Part shown: one piece after another, positions 1 through 8,379 of the stretch
Layout of the letters: each line of letters opens with the position of its first letter
Numbering within the stretch: position 1 is the first letter of the stretch
From: Flagellimonas spongiicola
Lineage (GTDB): Bacteria; Bacteroidota; Bacteroidia; Flavobacteriales; Flavobacteriaceae
Assembly (NCBI RefSeq): GCF_023502425.1
Contig: NZ_JAMFMA010000001.1
Location: 682,001-746,000, forward strand
Length of the DNA: 64,000 nt
Direction of reading: 5' to 3'
The notes under the pieces: generated by a model
Database searches by the model: none
What the model was told of the DNA's origin: nothing
Seen by the model: the letters and a program-made list of their open reading frames with translations, nothing else
Made by a program: the position numbers and the translations under genes

Positions 1-1
1 G

Positions 2-256
2 GCAGAGGATCATTGCGTAGTCGCTACGCATCCAGAATCAGGGCAAAAAAGGGTCTCTATCAATGGCAAGGTGATCAACATTGCCAAAGAAGTGGTGTTT
101 TTGGTCACTGGTTCCTCCAAGGCGGAAAAAGTGCATGCTATTATTGATCAAACCGAGAATTTCCTAAATTATCCTGCGGCATTGGTCAAACCAAGTTCTG
201 GAAAGTTAAAATGGTTTTTGGATAAAGAGGCAGCTTCTCTTATTGCTCAAGATTAA
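2..256 (+). CDS. pgl: 6-phosphogluconolactonase, C-terminal part (5' truncated by window edge)
   Basis: The reading frame is open from base 2 and ends at 256, giving about 84 residues of the C-terminus. It resembles the NagB/SugarP-isomerase fold enzyme that hydrolyses 6-phosphogluconolactone in the oxidative pentose phosphate pathway. Supporting traits are the stretch reading HPESGQKRVS, then VINIAKEVVFLVTG followed by a KAEKV helix, and a terminal LKWFLDKEAA segment, all in the order usual for Pgl. The N-terminal two thirds lies outside the window. Its last 17 bases overlap the convergent thioesterase gene. The assignment rests on the C-terminal third only, so confidence is moderate to high. 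Confidence 0.75.
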   Translation, partial: AEDHCVVATHPESGQKRVSINGKVINIAKEVVFLVTGSSKAEKVHAIIDQTENFLNYPAALVKPSSGKLKWFLDKEAASLIAQD

Positions 257-788
257 GTTGAACATTTTCTCCTTCCAAAAAATGTAGGTATTCATTGACC
301 TGGAATTTTTTTGAACGGTATTTTGAATCCCTATCTGATGCGGATAGCTTGCGTTCTTTGCTTCGCGCAAACCTTCGCAATCCATTTTTATCATTAACAA
401 TTAACCCAGGTATAGAGATGTTGTTTCCTTCGCCATCTTTTGCAACCATTGTAAAATAAGAGGAATTACAATGTTTGGTCTTCCCGGTCTTCACATTTTC
501 AGATTCCACACGGACACCTACCACCATTGAGGTTCGACCAGTATAATTGATAGAGGCCTTTAACGTAACCAACTCGCCAACTTCAATGGGGTTCAGAAAG
601 TTTACACGATTTACGGAGGCAGTTACACAATAGGCCTGCGAATGCTTTGAGGCACAGGCAAAGGCAATCTGATCCATCAAGTTAAGGATATGTCCACCAT
701 GGACCTTTCCTCCAAAATTGGAATGTGAAGGAAGCATTAATTCTGTAATTGAAACACGGGATTCTTTTGCGGTCTTGTACTTTTTCAT
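240..788 (-). CDS. Acyl-CoA thioesterase, hotdog fold (YciA/BFIT-like)
   Basis: A 182-residue hotdog-fold protein expected to hydrolyse acyl-CoA thioesters in the cytoplasm. The segment SNFGGKVHGGHILNLMDQ is the typical hotdog helix, with the conserved Asp of the LMD motif near its end; a second strand region, VNFLNPIEVGELV, follows as in the acyl-CoA hydrolase group. I place the start at the ATG at 788; the frame extends to 818 only through a TTG codon. The C-terminal 50 residues are basic and likely helical. It lies 34 bp downstream of rmuC on the same strand, and its 3' end overlaps pgl. The acyl-chain substrate cannot be told from sequence. Confidence 0.8.
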   Translation of the reverse strand: MKKYKTAKESRVSITELMLPSHSNFGGKVHGGHILNLMDQIAFACASKHSQAYCVTASVNRVNFLNPIEVGELVTLKASINYTGRTSMVVGVRVESENVKTGKTKHCNSSYFTMVAKDGEGNNISIPGLIVNDKNGLRRFARSKERKLSASDRDSKYRSKKFQVNEYLHFLEGENVQLNLEQ

Positions 789-822
789 TTGTCTAAAGGG
801 TACATTTTGTTGAATCAAAAAA

Positions 823-2166
823 TTACAGTTCTAACTTAGGTTCCTCGTAATTGTCTTCCTCCGCTCGTTTTAGAATTGGTTCTGGGATGGATTTTTTGGC
901 CTTGGCGCCCATTTTTTTCAGTTTTTCAATGCTGGTCACAATGTTACCTCTGCCTTCAACCAGTTTGTTCATGGCGCCACGATATTCGTTTTTGGCCTCA
1001 TCCATTTTTTTGCCAACTTTGGTCAAGTCGGTAACAAAGCCTTCAAATTTGTCGTACAATGCACCGGCCTGTCTAGCAATTTCTATCGCATTCTTCTGCT
1101 GCTTCTCATTGCTCCACATGGTGTCTATTGTACGAAGCGTGGCCAACAAAGTTGAAGGGGTTACTATTACAATGTTCTGTTCAAAGGCTTTATTGTATAG
1201 ACTATTGTCATGGTTTATAGCCACTGCAAAAGCGGGCTCAATTGGTACAAATAACAACACAAAATCTGGGCTTTCCATCTCATAGAGATCCTCATATTTT
1301 TTTGCCGATAGCTGTTCAACATGTTTCCGCAAAGAATTGATATGATCTTTTAAATGCTTTTGCTTTGATTCTTCGTCCGCGTTGGTGTAACGTTCATAAT
1401 CAGTCAAGGAAACCTTTGAATCCACTACCATTTTTTTGCCATCTGGTAAATGGATGATAACATCTGGCATAACCCGTGATCCATCTTCACGTGCAAAACT
1501 TTGTTGAACACTGTATTCGCGGTCTTTTTCCAAGCCCGATTTCTCAAGAACACGTTCCAAGACCAGTTCACCCCAATTTCCTTGCATTTTGCTGTCACCT
1601 TTTAGGGCTTTGGTCAAATTTTCCGCTTCTTGGGTGATTTTCAAGTTTTGGTTCTGTAGATTTAGTAATTGCTCCTTTAAGGCTGAATGTATGCTGATGT
1701 TCTCTTTTTGAGTGGCCTCCACTTTTTTCTCAAATAGTTGGATTTTTTCCTGCAGAGGGGTAAGAATTTGTTTAATGTTCTTTTGATTTTGTTCGGTGAA
1801 TTTGGTGCTTTTCTCGTCTAAAATCTTGTTCGCCAAATTCTCAAATTCCTTAGTGAACTTTTCTTGAAGCTTTTCTACTTCCTCTTTTTGTTCGGTATTG
1901 ATGCGTTGAAGGTTCTCCAAATCCGCCTGATACCGAACTATTTGGTTGCTTTGCTGCTCTTTTTCCGAAAGTAATTGCTTTTTTTCTTCATCCGAAGTCA
2001 ACAATTTATCATTTAAAGACTTTACCGAAGTATTCAGCTGTGATTCCCGTTCGACCCAAACACTTTGGTCCGATTTAGTCTTTAGCTTTTGAATATACAT
2101 GCCCAACAAAAGACCAATTCCAGTGCAAACCGCACCTAGTATTACATAAATCAACTCGCTACCCAT
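823..2166 (-). CDS. rmuC: DNA recombination protein RmuC homolog
   Basis: A 447-residue RmuC-family protein. One N-terminal membrane segment (about residues 5-24) is followed by a long charged coiled coil (about 35-190) and then the RmuC domain. That domain carries GNWGELVLERVLEKSGL, the strand PDVIIHLPDGKKMVVDSKV and the later FVPIEPAFAVAI. RmuC family members contain a predicted PD-(D/E)XK-like nuclease fold and limit inversions or other rearrangements in E. coli; the exact role here is unknown. Length and domain order are normal. The start is an ATG at 2166, and the gene appears to lead the small leftward unit with the thioesterase. Confidence 0.92.
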   Translation of the reverse strand: MGSELIYVILGAVCTGIGLLLGMYIQKLKTKSDQSVWVERESQLNTSVKSLNDKLLTSDEEKKQLLSEKEQQSNQIVRYQADLENLQRINTEQKEEVEKLQEKFTKEFENLANKILDEKSTKFTEQNQKNIKQILTPLQEKIQLFEKKVEATQKENISIHSALKEQLLNLQNQNLKITQEAENLTKALKGDSKMQGNWGELVLERVLEKSGLEKDREYSVQQSFAREDGSRVMPDVIIHLPDGKKMVVDSKVSLTDYERYTNADEESKQKHLKDHINSLRKHVEQLSAKKYEDLYEMESPDFVLLFVPIEPAFAVAINHDNSLYNKAFEQNIVIVTPSTLLATLRTIDTMWSNEKQQKNAIEIARQAGALYDKFEGFVTDLTKVGKKMDEAKNEYRGAMNKLVEGRGNIVTSIEKLKKMGAKAKKSIPEPILKRAEEDNYEEPKLEL

Positions 2167-2213
2167 TAGTATATAATCTTCAGATAAAGATAAAGGAGGA
2201 ATGTTAAACTAGA

Positions 2214-2990
2214 CTATTTTTTTACTTTAAAACCACCAGTTCGTTCATCGAATTCCAATAGGTTTTCCGGGAATAGGTTGTCAAACTGTTTTTGTGCGAT
2301 TAATTCCTGAGGTGATCCAAATGGGTTTTTGGTGCCATTTAGGATAAGAATTTTATCGCATAATTGGATGGCCAAATCTATTTCGTGCGTACTGAAAACT
2401 ATGGTTTTACCCTTTTTATGTGCTAATTGCCGTAGCATTTTCAGAATTTGAACCTTGTTGTATAGATCCAGATGGGTCGTGGGTTCATCCAACAATATTA
2501 TGGGCGTGTCTTGTGCTGCGGCTCGAGCAATAAGTACTCTTTGTAGTTGTCCATCACTCAATTCGTGACATTTTCGCATTGCTAACTCTTCCAAGTGAAA
2601 TGCGTCAAGATTCTGCTGAATATGCCTTTTATCTTCATCGGTCAACTTACCGATCCAATTTGTATAAGGTTGTCTGCCCAAAGCAATCAATTCGGAAACC
2701 CTGAGGTTTTTTGATGCAGGTTGTTCGGTAAGTACCAAACTAATGGTCTTAGCCAACCCATGTGGTTTTAATTCAGCTATTTTATGGCCATTAATAAATG
2801 CTTCACCGCCTAGTGATGGTTGTAACTTTCCCAATGTTCGAATCAAGGTGGATTTTCCAATTCCGTTTACCCCAATTACTGCACACAGTTCTCCCTTGGG
2901 CAAGGTCATTTCAATGTTATTGCAAATGACTTTTGTGCCATAACCAATACTCAGATTTTCAGTGCGTAAAGAATAGCTTTGATTGGACAT
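2214..2990 (-). CDS. btuD: ABC transporter ATPase for cobalamin (BtuD-like)
   Basis: A 258-residue ATP-binding subunit of the FecCDE/BtuCD importer class. It has Walker A GVNGIGKST (residues 40-48), signature LSDGQLQ (144-150), Walker B IILLDEP (164-170) and an H-loop His near 202. Its ATG overlaps the last base of the permease gene, so the two are translationally coupled. This class also moves haem and siderophores. I assign cobalamin because the operon is divergent from a riboswitch-controlled BtuB-like receptor less than 0.4 kb from its first gene. It acts at the inner membrane as a dimer bound to the permease. Confidence 0.85.
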   Translation of the reverse strand: MSNQSYSLRTENLSIGYGTKVICNNIEMTLPKGELCAVIGVNGIGKSTLIRTLGKLQPSLGGEAFINGHKIAELKPHGLAKTISLVLTEQPASKNLRVSELIALGRQPYTNWIGKLTDEDKRHIQQNLDAFHLEELAMRKCHELSDGQLQRVLIARAAAQDTPIILLDEPTTHLDLYNKVQILKMLRQLAHKKGKTIVFSTHEIDLAIQLCDKILILNGTKNPFGSPQELIAQKQFDNLFPENLLEFDERTGGFKVKK

Positions 2991-4021
2991 TAAAACATCA
3001 TTTTACGTTTTCGAACTAAAAGCCATATCACAACCGGGGCACCGACCAATGAAGTAATCGCATTGATAGGAAGAATTTCAGCCGAATTTGGTAATTGCGC
3101 AATGGTATCACAAAGTAGCATTAGTATCGCTCCATACAAAAAGACGGCAGGAATCAAGATTTTATGTTCCATAGTATCAAACAGCTGCCTGGTTAAATGC
3201 GGCACGGCCAGACCAACAAATGCGATAGGACCGGCAAAGGCAGTTACACCTCCAGCCAATATGCCAGTGGCAATGATGATGACCAATCGTGATTTTTTTA
3301 AGGATACACCTAGACTTTGAGCATAGTTTTCACCTAACAGATAGGCATTGAGTTTCTTTATGGAGAAAATTGCCATAAGTGTCCCTAGACCTACAATAAC
3401 GGCTAGGAGGGACACCTGGTGTGATGATAAGTTACCCACGCTCCCAAAAGACCAAAAAACAAAACGTTGAAGGTTCTCGGCACTGGTAAAATAGGCCAAA
3501 ACACTTACTACGGCTGAGGTTATGCTACCAAACATCAATCCTATAATGAGCAATGCCATGGTATCCCTAATGCGTTGTGCCACCAAGATTACCACCAGAA
3601 GAACTAAAAAACTTCCCAAACTAGCAGCCACCACCAACGAAATATCATTCAAAATACCAAAGGCAAAAATTCCTGATAAAAAGGAACTGCCCATTAGTAA
3701 TAATGCAGCACCCAGACTAGCACCAGAACTGATACCCAAAACAAATGGCCCAGCAAGAGGATTGCGAAACAAAGTTTGCATTAGCAGTCCACTTAGGGCT
3801 AAACCACCGCCTACTAAAATAGCCGTAAAAGCTTTTGGTACCCGATAATTCCAGAGAATATAATTCCAGGATTTCGTTTCCATATTGTTGCCGGAAAGAC
3901 CGGACAGGACATCTAAAAAGGGAATATTCACCGATCCAGAACTGATATTTAATAAAACTGCTAAAATCAGGGCAAGCCCAATGAAGATAAATGTAATTGA
4001 ATATGTGGTTTTGGTATTCAT
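2990..4021 (-). CDS. btuC: ABC transporter permease, FecCD/BtuC family
   Basis: A 343-residue polytopic inner-membrane permease, strongly hydrophobic with about eight to ten membrane helices. Diagnostic segments are RVPKAFTAILVGGGLALSG near residue 60, NPLAGPFVLGISSGASLGA, and GPIAFVGLAVPHLTRQLF near 265, all typical of BtuC/FecD. The terminal RKRK tail is usual. It lies between the binding lipoprotein (no gap) and the ATPase (1-base overlap) in one leftward operon. The family is certain; cobalamin as substrate is inferred from the neighbouring riboswitch and receptor. Confidence 0.87.
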   Translation of the reverse strand: MNTKTTYSITFIFIGLALILAVLLNISSGSVNIPFLDVLSGLSGNNMETKSWNYILWNYRVPKAFTAILVGGGLALSGLLMQTLFRNPLAGPFVLGISSGASLGAALLLMGSSFLSGIFAFGILNDISLVVAASLGSFLVLLVVILVAQRIRDTMALLIIGLMFGSITSAVVSVLAYFTSAENLQRFVFWSFGSVGNLSSHQVSLLAVIVGLGTLMAIFSIKKLNAYLLGENYAQSLGVSLKKSRLVIIIATGILAGGVTAFAGPIAFVGLAVPHLTRQLFDTMEHKILIPAVFLYGAILMLLCDTIAQLPNSAEILPINAITSLVGAPVVIWLLVRKRKMMF

Positions 4022-5179
4022 TTACTCCAAAGGACGGAAAAAATGTGGTTCATAATTGGGTAATAAACCTGGATGCAAAATTGAAATCAGATCTTTAAGG
4101 ACCAAGTCCGGTCGTTGCGGTGCCAATTCATAAAACAACAAACCGCCAGTTTCACCTTTTCGAATGGCATTTGAATATATTTTTGAATTGTCAAAGGCCC
4201 TAAATTGTTCATAGTGTGAATTGGCTTGTAGCAATTCGCGATAACTTGCGTGTAAGGAAGGATTAAACCAATACTCTGCCTGGGAACCTTTTTCCAAGAC
4301 GGCTTCTAAACTCAAACCGATGCTTCCTTTCTCATCGGAATCAGACCATAGGTAGTTTGCATTGGCATCTTCTAAAAACTGGGCCATCCAACTATTGCCG
4401 CCGGCAACATACCAAACATCTTTATATAATCCACCCGTTAAAACAGAGGGCTGTGTTGTTGCTTTGAGTGCTAATTTCTTGGCTGTTAAATAATCCTTTT
4501 CAATTTTATTGAAAATGCTATCTGCCAATTCATTTTTATTGAAAAAAGGAGCAAAGAATTTTATCCATTCGGCTTTACCCAAAGGGGATTGCTCTGTCCA
4601 ATCACCATTGTACACCAAGGGAATTCCAGATTGAACTAGGGTCTCGTAAGCCTTGTTGGTGTCATTGATACCAAAGCCAACTACGAGTTCTGGATTAAGT
4701 TCCAGAACAATCTCGGTATTAACATTTTCATTGGTTCCCAATTCCTTGATTTTTCCTTGAGACACTTTTTTACGAGCAGTGGGTGAAGAAATCAAATCAG
4801 TATTGGGGAAACCTACAACTGCATTCAATACCCCTAATGCTTCTAGTGAGGGGATATGGGTGGTTGAAGTAATCACTAAATTCTGAACTGGAGTTGCGAT
4901 TATTGCATCATACGTATCAGCCGGTAAACTAATGGATGCCAACCCTTCTTTTGGAACTAAGGCATAACTAAATGTGGTTTCTGAACCCGGCCAGGGAGAT
5001 GAAACTTCAATGATTGTAACCGAACCTTCTGATCTGATTTGAAAGCCTGTGGCATATTTCAATCCATTTGAAACAGAAGATTGGTCAACCTTTTGCGCCT
5101 CCTTTTTTTGGATACAACCTGATAATCCAACTAAGACTACGCCAATAAAAATCTTGTAAATGATGCGATACCTACCCAT
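4022..5179 (-). CDS. btuF: ABC transporter substrate-binding lipoprotein (BtuF-like)
   Basis: A 385-residue periplasmic binding protein, probably the corrinoid receptor of the BtuCD importer. I start it at the ATG at 5179 because the first residues then form a lipoprotein signal with lipobox LSGC. A longer frame to 5272 would run into the riboswitch and add a non-signal extension. The class III binding fold shows in the LVITSTTHIPSLEALG and NPELVVGFG segments and in the C-terminal PQRPDLVLKDLISILHP. Gene order is binding protein, permease, ATPase. A promoter-like TACTTTTG ends only 5 bases before this ATG, which predicts a leaderless or nearly leaderless mRNA. Confidence 0.82.
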   Translation of the reverse strand: MGRYRIIYKIFIGVVLVGLSGCIQKKEAQKVDQSSVSNGLKYATGFQIRSEGSVTIIEVSSPWPGSETTFSYALVPKEGLASISLPADTYDAIIATPVQNLVITSTTHIPSLEALGVLNAVVGFPNTDLISSPTARKKVSQGKIKELGTNENVNTEIVLELNPELVVGFGINDTNKAYETLVQSGIPLVYNGDWTEQSPLGKAEWIKFFAPFFNKNELADSIFNKIEKDYLTAKKLALKATTQPSVLTGGLYKDVWYVAGGNSWMAQFLEDANANYLWSDSDEKGSIGLSLEAVLEKGSQAEYWFNPSLHASYRELLQANSHYEQFRAFDNSKIYSNAIRKGETGGLLFYELAPQRPDLVLKDLISILHPGLLPNYEPHFFRPLE

Positions 5180-5184
5180 TCCGT

Positions 5185-5212
5185 CAAAAGTAATATTATT
5201 TAACTTTTTCAA
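5185..5212 (-). promoter_or_regulatory. Predicted sigma-A promoter of the B12 importer operon
   Basis: On the minus strand a TTG (plus-strand 5210-5212) lies 17 bases upstream of TACTTTTG (5185-5192), matching the Bacteroidota pattern TTG-N17-23-TAnnTTTG. The -7 box ends 5 bases before the ATG at 5179, so transcription would begin at or beside the start codon. There is no room for a riboswitch on this transcript. Confidence 0.5.
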
Positions 5213-5250
5213 AAAAAGATTAAACAGAATCATTAATTTCGCGCTGAATT

Positions 5251-5436
5251 TTGGTTTCTGCATGCGTTGCATGCAGAATTAAAAGGGAATCTGGTGCAAA
5301 TCCAGAACTGTTCCCGCAACTGTAAATTTTTTACCGCTATGTCGGTGCCTCTTTTTGAGGATATCGTTTTCTGCAATGCCACTGCCTAATGGGTGGGAAG
5401 GCAAAACGATATAAAATAAGTCAGGAGACCTGCCAT
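5251..5436 (+). promoter_or_regulatory. Cobalamin (adenosylcobalamin-type) riboswitch
   Basis: All the conserved blocks of the RF00174 class are visible in order. They are GGT (5253-5255), a perfect 9-bp stem (5257-5265 with 5269-5277), AAAAGGGAA, GGTGCAAATCC, CCCGCAACTGTAA (about 5333 region), GCCACTGCC, GGGTGGGAAGGC and the closing B12 box GTCAGGAGACCTGCC at 5420-5434. A TAATTTCG box near 5233-5240 could be its promoter. It sits upstream of the BtuB-like receptor and should reduce receptor synthesis when cobalamin is plentiful. The 89 bases between the B12 box and the receptor ATG form the presumed expression platform; no strong intrinsic terminator is visible there, so control of translation initiation is more likely. 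Confidence 0.95.
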
Positions 5437-5522
5437 GTTCGAAACAAACATTGTTAAACTTTCGGGATAAAGGTTTACGTATGGGACAGCATACTATTCT
5501 CCCGTTTATTCACTTAAACGAA

Positions 5523-7385
5523 ATGAAAAAAAGTAATTTATGGTTAAGTACTGCTTTATTGGCAGCACAAGGAATTGTTGCGCAAAACCAACAGCAAGAT
5601 TCCATTCAACTACAACAATTGGACGAAGTAATCGTCAGTGACTCTCGATTTGAACTTAAGCGAGAGAATTCCGGTAAAACAGTAATTAAGATAACCGCAA
5701 CCGAATTGGACCGCAGCCAAGGATTGACCGTTGCGGAATTGATCAACACCAAAAGTGGTATTGAAATTGCTGGAACAAGAGGACGGGATGGCTCTGTATT
5801 TGGTGTGTTTGCCCGAGGAGGTCGGGGTAGACAAGCATTGGTCATAATCGATGGGGTTCGTGTTTCCGACCCGTCTTCATTCTCGCAAGAGTATGACTTA
5901 AGATTGCTTTCCACATCCAACATTGAATCCATTGAAATCATAAAAGGTGCGGCGAGTACACTCTATGGAACTAATGCTGCCACCGCGGTAATCAACATTA
6001 CAACAAAGAAAAGTGAAGAAAAACCTATTACTGCCAACTTTAAAACTACGTTGGGGACTAATCAAACAGCTAATGATCGGAACAACAACCTTGGTCTAAT
6101 ACGAAATGAAGTCGCTGTGAATGGCAGCTTGAACAAGTTTTCGTACGGTGTGGATTTTTCCAATAGATATGCAAGTGGTTTGTCGGCCGCTATTACTGCT
6201 GAAAACGAAGAAGATATCACATCGCAATATGCGACGAATATTCGCTTGGCCTATAGATTTTCCAATAGCTTCAATGTGGCGATTTACGGGAACCAAACGC
6301 GTTTTACAACTGATTTTGACCAGGATAGGGCTGAAGCACCAAATACATCAAGGATTGAACAAGAACGCTTAGGGATTTCTGCAGATTTAGATTATGGAAG
6401 TGGTTCCCTGTTTTTAAATGGTGCCTATACCACCTATGATAGCTTCAACGTAAGCACCTTTGGCGAAAGCACTTCGGAAGGGGAGAACTTGGTATTGGAC
6501 CTTTATAACAAAATGGTCTTATCCGATAAATGGCATACCATACTTGGTGTGAATTACATAAAGGACAAAGCAGTGTTCTCCAGTGAAGCCGATTTTACCA
6601 TTTTAGACCCCTATTTCAATGTGGTCTATGTTTCTGATACCGGTTTTAATTTAAATACTGGTGCAAGGCTCAATACACATTCTGAATATGGAAACCACTT
6701 TGTTTACAATGTGAATCCTTCTTATGCTTTTCCAACAACTGATGGATATATAAAACTATTGGGTTCTTTCGCAACCTCCTATATCACCCCTAATTTGATT
6801 CAGTTATTTGGTGATTTTGGTGCCAACCCTGATTTGGAGCCGGAAGAAAATAGAACTTTAGAAGGTGGGATTGAGTATTATGTGAATGACAAACTCCGAT
6901 TAAGTGGATTGTATTTCAATCGTAATGAGAAAAACACCATAGGTTTTGATCAGAATTTTACTAGCATCAATATTGCAGATGAAATTGATGCAAGCGGTGT
7001 GGAAATTGAAGCTAGTTGGAATCCAATAAAGACAATTTCGGTGGATGCGAACTATACCTTTACAGAACGCAAGGGCGATGCTGCAATCCGTATACCAAAG
7101 CATAAAGCCAATTTGACTGTAGGATATCAATTATGTAAAACCACCAATTTATCGTTCAGCTACGCGTATACGGGACAGCGTTTTGACACGGATTTCTTTA
7201 CATTCACTAATGAATCCCTGGAAGCTTTTTCATTGGTAGGTTTGTATGTAGAGCATGAGTTAATACCAGAGCGATTAAAAGTTTTCATCAATGGTTCAAA
7301 TCTGCTAAATGAGGATTTTGTTGAGGTAATTGGATTTACGACTAGGGGTAGAAATGTAAGCGCGGGTCTCAATTTGAAACTTTAA
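5523..7385 (+). CDS. btuB: TonB-dependent vitamin B12 receptor (BtuB-like)
   Basis: A 620-residue outer-membrane receptor starting at ATG 5523, where MKKSNLWLSTALLAAQG forms a signal peptide. It has a TonB-box-like LDEVIVSDSR, a plug with ARGGRGRQALVIIDGVRV and IESIEIIKGAASTLYGTNA, then a 22-strand-type barrel ending in GRNVSAGLNLKL. It lacks the N-terminal carboxypeptidase-like domain of many Bacteroidota receptors and so resembles classical BtuB in size and layout. An in-frame ATG at 5481 could add 14 residues but would weaken the signal peptide. The riboswitch directly upstream makes cobalamin or another corrinoid the likely ligand. A small soluble cobalamin-binding protein follows after 18 bp. 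Confidence 0.92.
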   Translation: MKKSNLWLSTALLAAQGIVAQNQQQDSIQLQQLDEVIVSDSRFELKRENSGKTVIKITATELDRSQGLTVAELINTKSGIEIAGTRGRDGSVFGVFARGGRGRQALVIIDGVRVSDPSSFSQEYDLRLLSTSNIESIEIIKGAASTLYGTNAATAVINITTKKSEEKPITANFKTTLGTNQTANDRNNNLGLIRNEVAVNGSLNKFSYGVDFSNRYASGLSAAITAENEEDITSQYATNIRLAYRFSNSFNVAIYGNQTRFTTDFDQDRAEAPNTSRIEQERLGISADLDYGSGSLFLNGAYTTYDSFNVSTFGESTSEGENLVLDLYNKMVLSDKWHTILGVNYIKDKAVFSSEADFTILDPYFNVVYVSDTGFNLNTGARLNTHSEYGNHFVYNVNPSYAFPTTDGYIKLLGSFATSYITPNLIQLFGDFGANPDLEPEENRTLEGGIEYYVNDKLRLSGLYFNRNEKNTIGFDQNFTSINIADEIDASGVEIEASWNPIKTISVDANYTFTERKGDAAIRIPKHKANLTVGYQLCKTTNLSFSYAYTGQRFDTDFFTFTNESLEAFSLVGLYVEHELIPERLKVFINGSNLLNEDFVEVIGFTTRGRNVSAGLNLKL

Positions 7386-7403
7386 GCATAACTATATTGT
7401 AGA

Positions 7404-8342
7404 ATGATAAAAGTCTGTTCTTTCTTACCTGCGGTTACTCAAATGCTATATGATATGGGTTTGGAAGACCATTTATATGGCATCACATTTGAATGTCCGG
7501 AACGGGCTTTGGAGGAAAAGCAACCGATTGTTCGTTGTGTATTGGAGGGTAAGGATTTAAGTAGTCAAGAAATTGATGCGCTTTTTTCCGCAAGCAAACA
7601 TCAAGGCAAGGACTTATATTATGTAGAGGAGGAGCTATTGGCGCAAATTGCCCCAGATATCATCTTTACCCAAGATATGTGTGATGTTTGCCAGATTGAT
7701 ACCGCTTGCACTGCTGCTGCAGTTGCCAAGCTGGAAAAGCAACCCCAGTTGATATCCATAAGTCCAGAATCCTTGGATGACGTTTTTGAATCTGCAGTCA
7801 CCATTGCAAGAGCTCTGGGTAAGGAGGAATTGGCCTATGTCTATCTGGAGAAGCTTCAATTACGTATTCAATCTGTCGTGGATAAACTGCGTAGAGCCAA
7901 AGCGCTGCCAAAGCGTGTACTTTTGATGGAGTGGTTGGACCCAATTTTCAATTGCGGACATTGGATACCATATCAAATTGGATTGGCTGGTGGAATCGAT
8001 ATGCTTTCCAATCCCTCAGGCGACAGTATTGTTACCTCTTGGGATAAAATTCTCAAGTATGACCCTGAAATATTGGTGATTGCACCTTGTGGTTTCAATA
8101 GCACCCGTACAAAGCAAGAAATTCATATTTTGACCGGTAAACGAGGATGGAGTGGTTTGACGGCCGTTAAAAACAATCAGGTATTTATTACGGACTTTGA
8201 TTTGTTCACCCAATCATCTGCAAATACCTTGGTAAATGGTATAGAATTATTAGCCGGGATTTTTCATCCTGAAGCTGTTCCCATTCCAAAAGAATTGAAC
8301 TCTAAGTATCACAAACTGGACATGCTTACAGTAACTCAATAG
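7404..8342 (+). CDS. Soluble cobalamin-binding protein, BtuF/COG0614 fold, no signal peptide
   Basis: A 312-residue class III binding-protein fold encoded 18 bp after btuB and probably co-transcribed under the riboswitch. It begins MIKVCSFLPAVTQML, with the fold's first strand at once and no signal peptide, lipobox or membrane helix, so a cytoplasmic location is inferred. Visible motifs are FTQDMCDVCQIDTACTA (Cys93, Cys96, Cys102) and the mid-domain LDPIFNCGHWIPYQIGLAGG. Homologs are usually annotated cobalamin-binding protein. The exported lipoprotein at 4022-5179 already fills the BtuF role. This one may instead hold or deliver corrinoid in the cytoplasm, or be exported by an unseen route; neither is shown by sequence. 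Confidence 0.8.
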   Translation: MIKVCSFLPAVTQMLYDMGLEDHLYGITFECPERALEEKQPIVRCVLEGKDLSSQEIDALFSASKHQGKDLYYVEEELLAQIAPDIIFTQDMCDVCQIDTACTAAAVAKLEKQPQLISISPESLDDVFESAVTIARALGKEELAYVYLEKLQLRIQSVVDKLRRAKALPKRVLLMEWLDPIFNCGHWIPYQIGLAGGIDMLSNPSGDSIVTSWDKILKYDPEILVIAPCGFNSTRTKQEIHILTGKRGWSGLTAVKNNQVFITDFDLFTQSSANTLVNGIELLAGIFHPEAVPIPKELNSKYHKLDMLTVTQ

Positions 8343-8350
8343 CATAAAAT

Positions 8351-8374
8351 AAAAGCGGCTTATTAGCCGCTTTT
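8351..8374. terminator. Bidirectional intrinsic terminator
   Basis: A perfect 10-bp stem (8351-8360 with 8365-8374, loop TATT) is flanked by A-rich and T-rich runs on both sides. It lies between the convergent stop codons of the cobalamin-binding protein (8342) and the S41 protease (8380). Confidence 0.9.
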
Positions 8375-8379
8375 ATTTT

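Noticed and set aside
851..1285. 144-residue plus-strand frame opposite rmuC
   Set aside because: It is a shadow of rmuC; its composition follows the complement of that coding sequence.
5180..5272. N-terminal extension of the B12-binding lipoprotein up to 5272
   Set aside because: It would run through the riboswitch region and mask a clear lipoprotein signal starting at 5179.
5257..5277. Perfect 9-bp inverted repeat as a repressor operator
   Set aside because: It is the expected first internal stem of the cobalamin riboswitch, directly before AAAAGGGAA.
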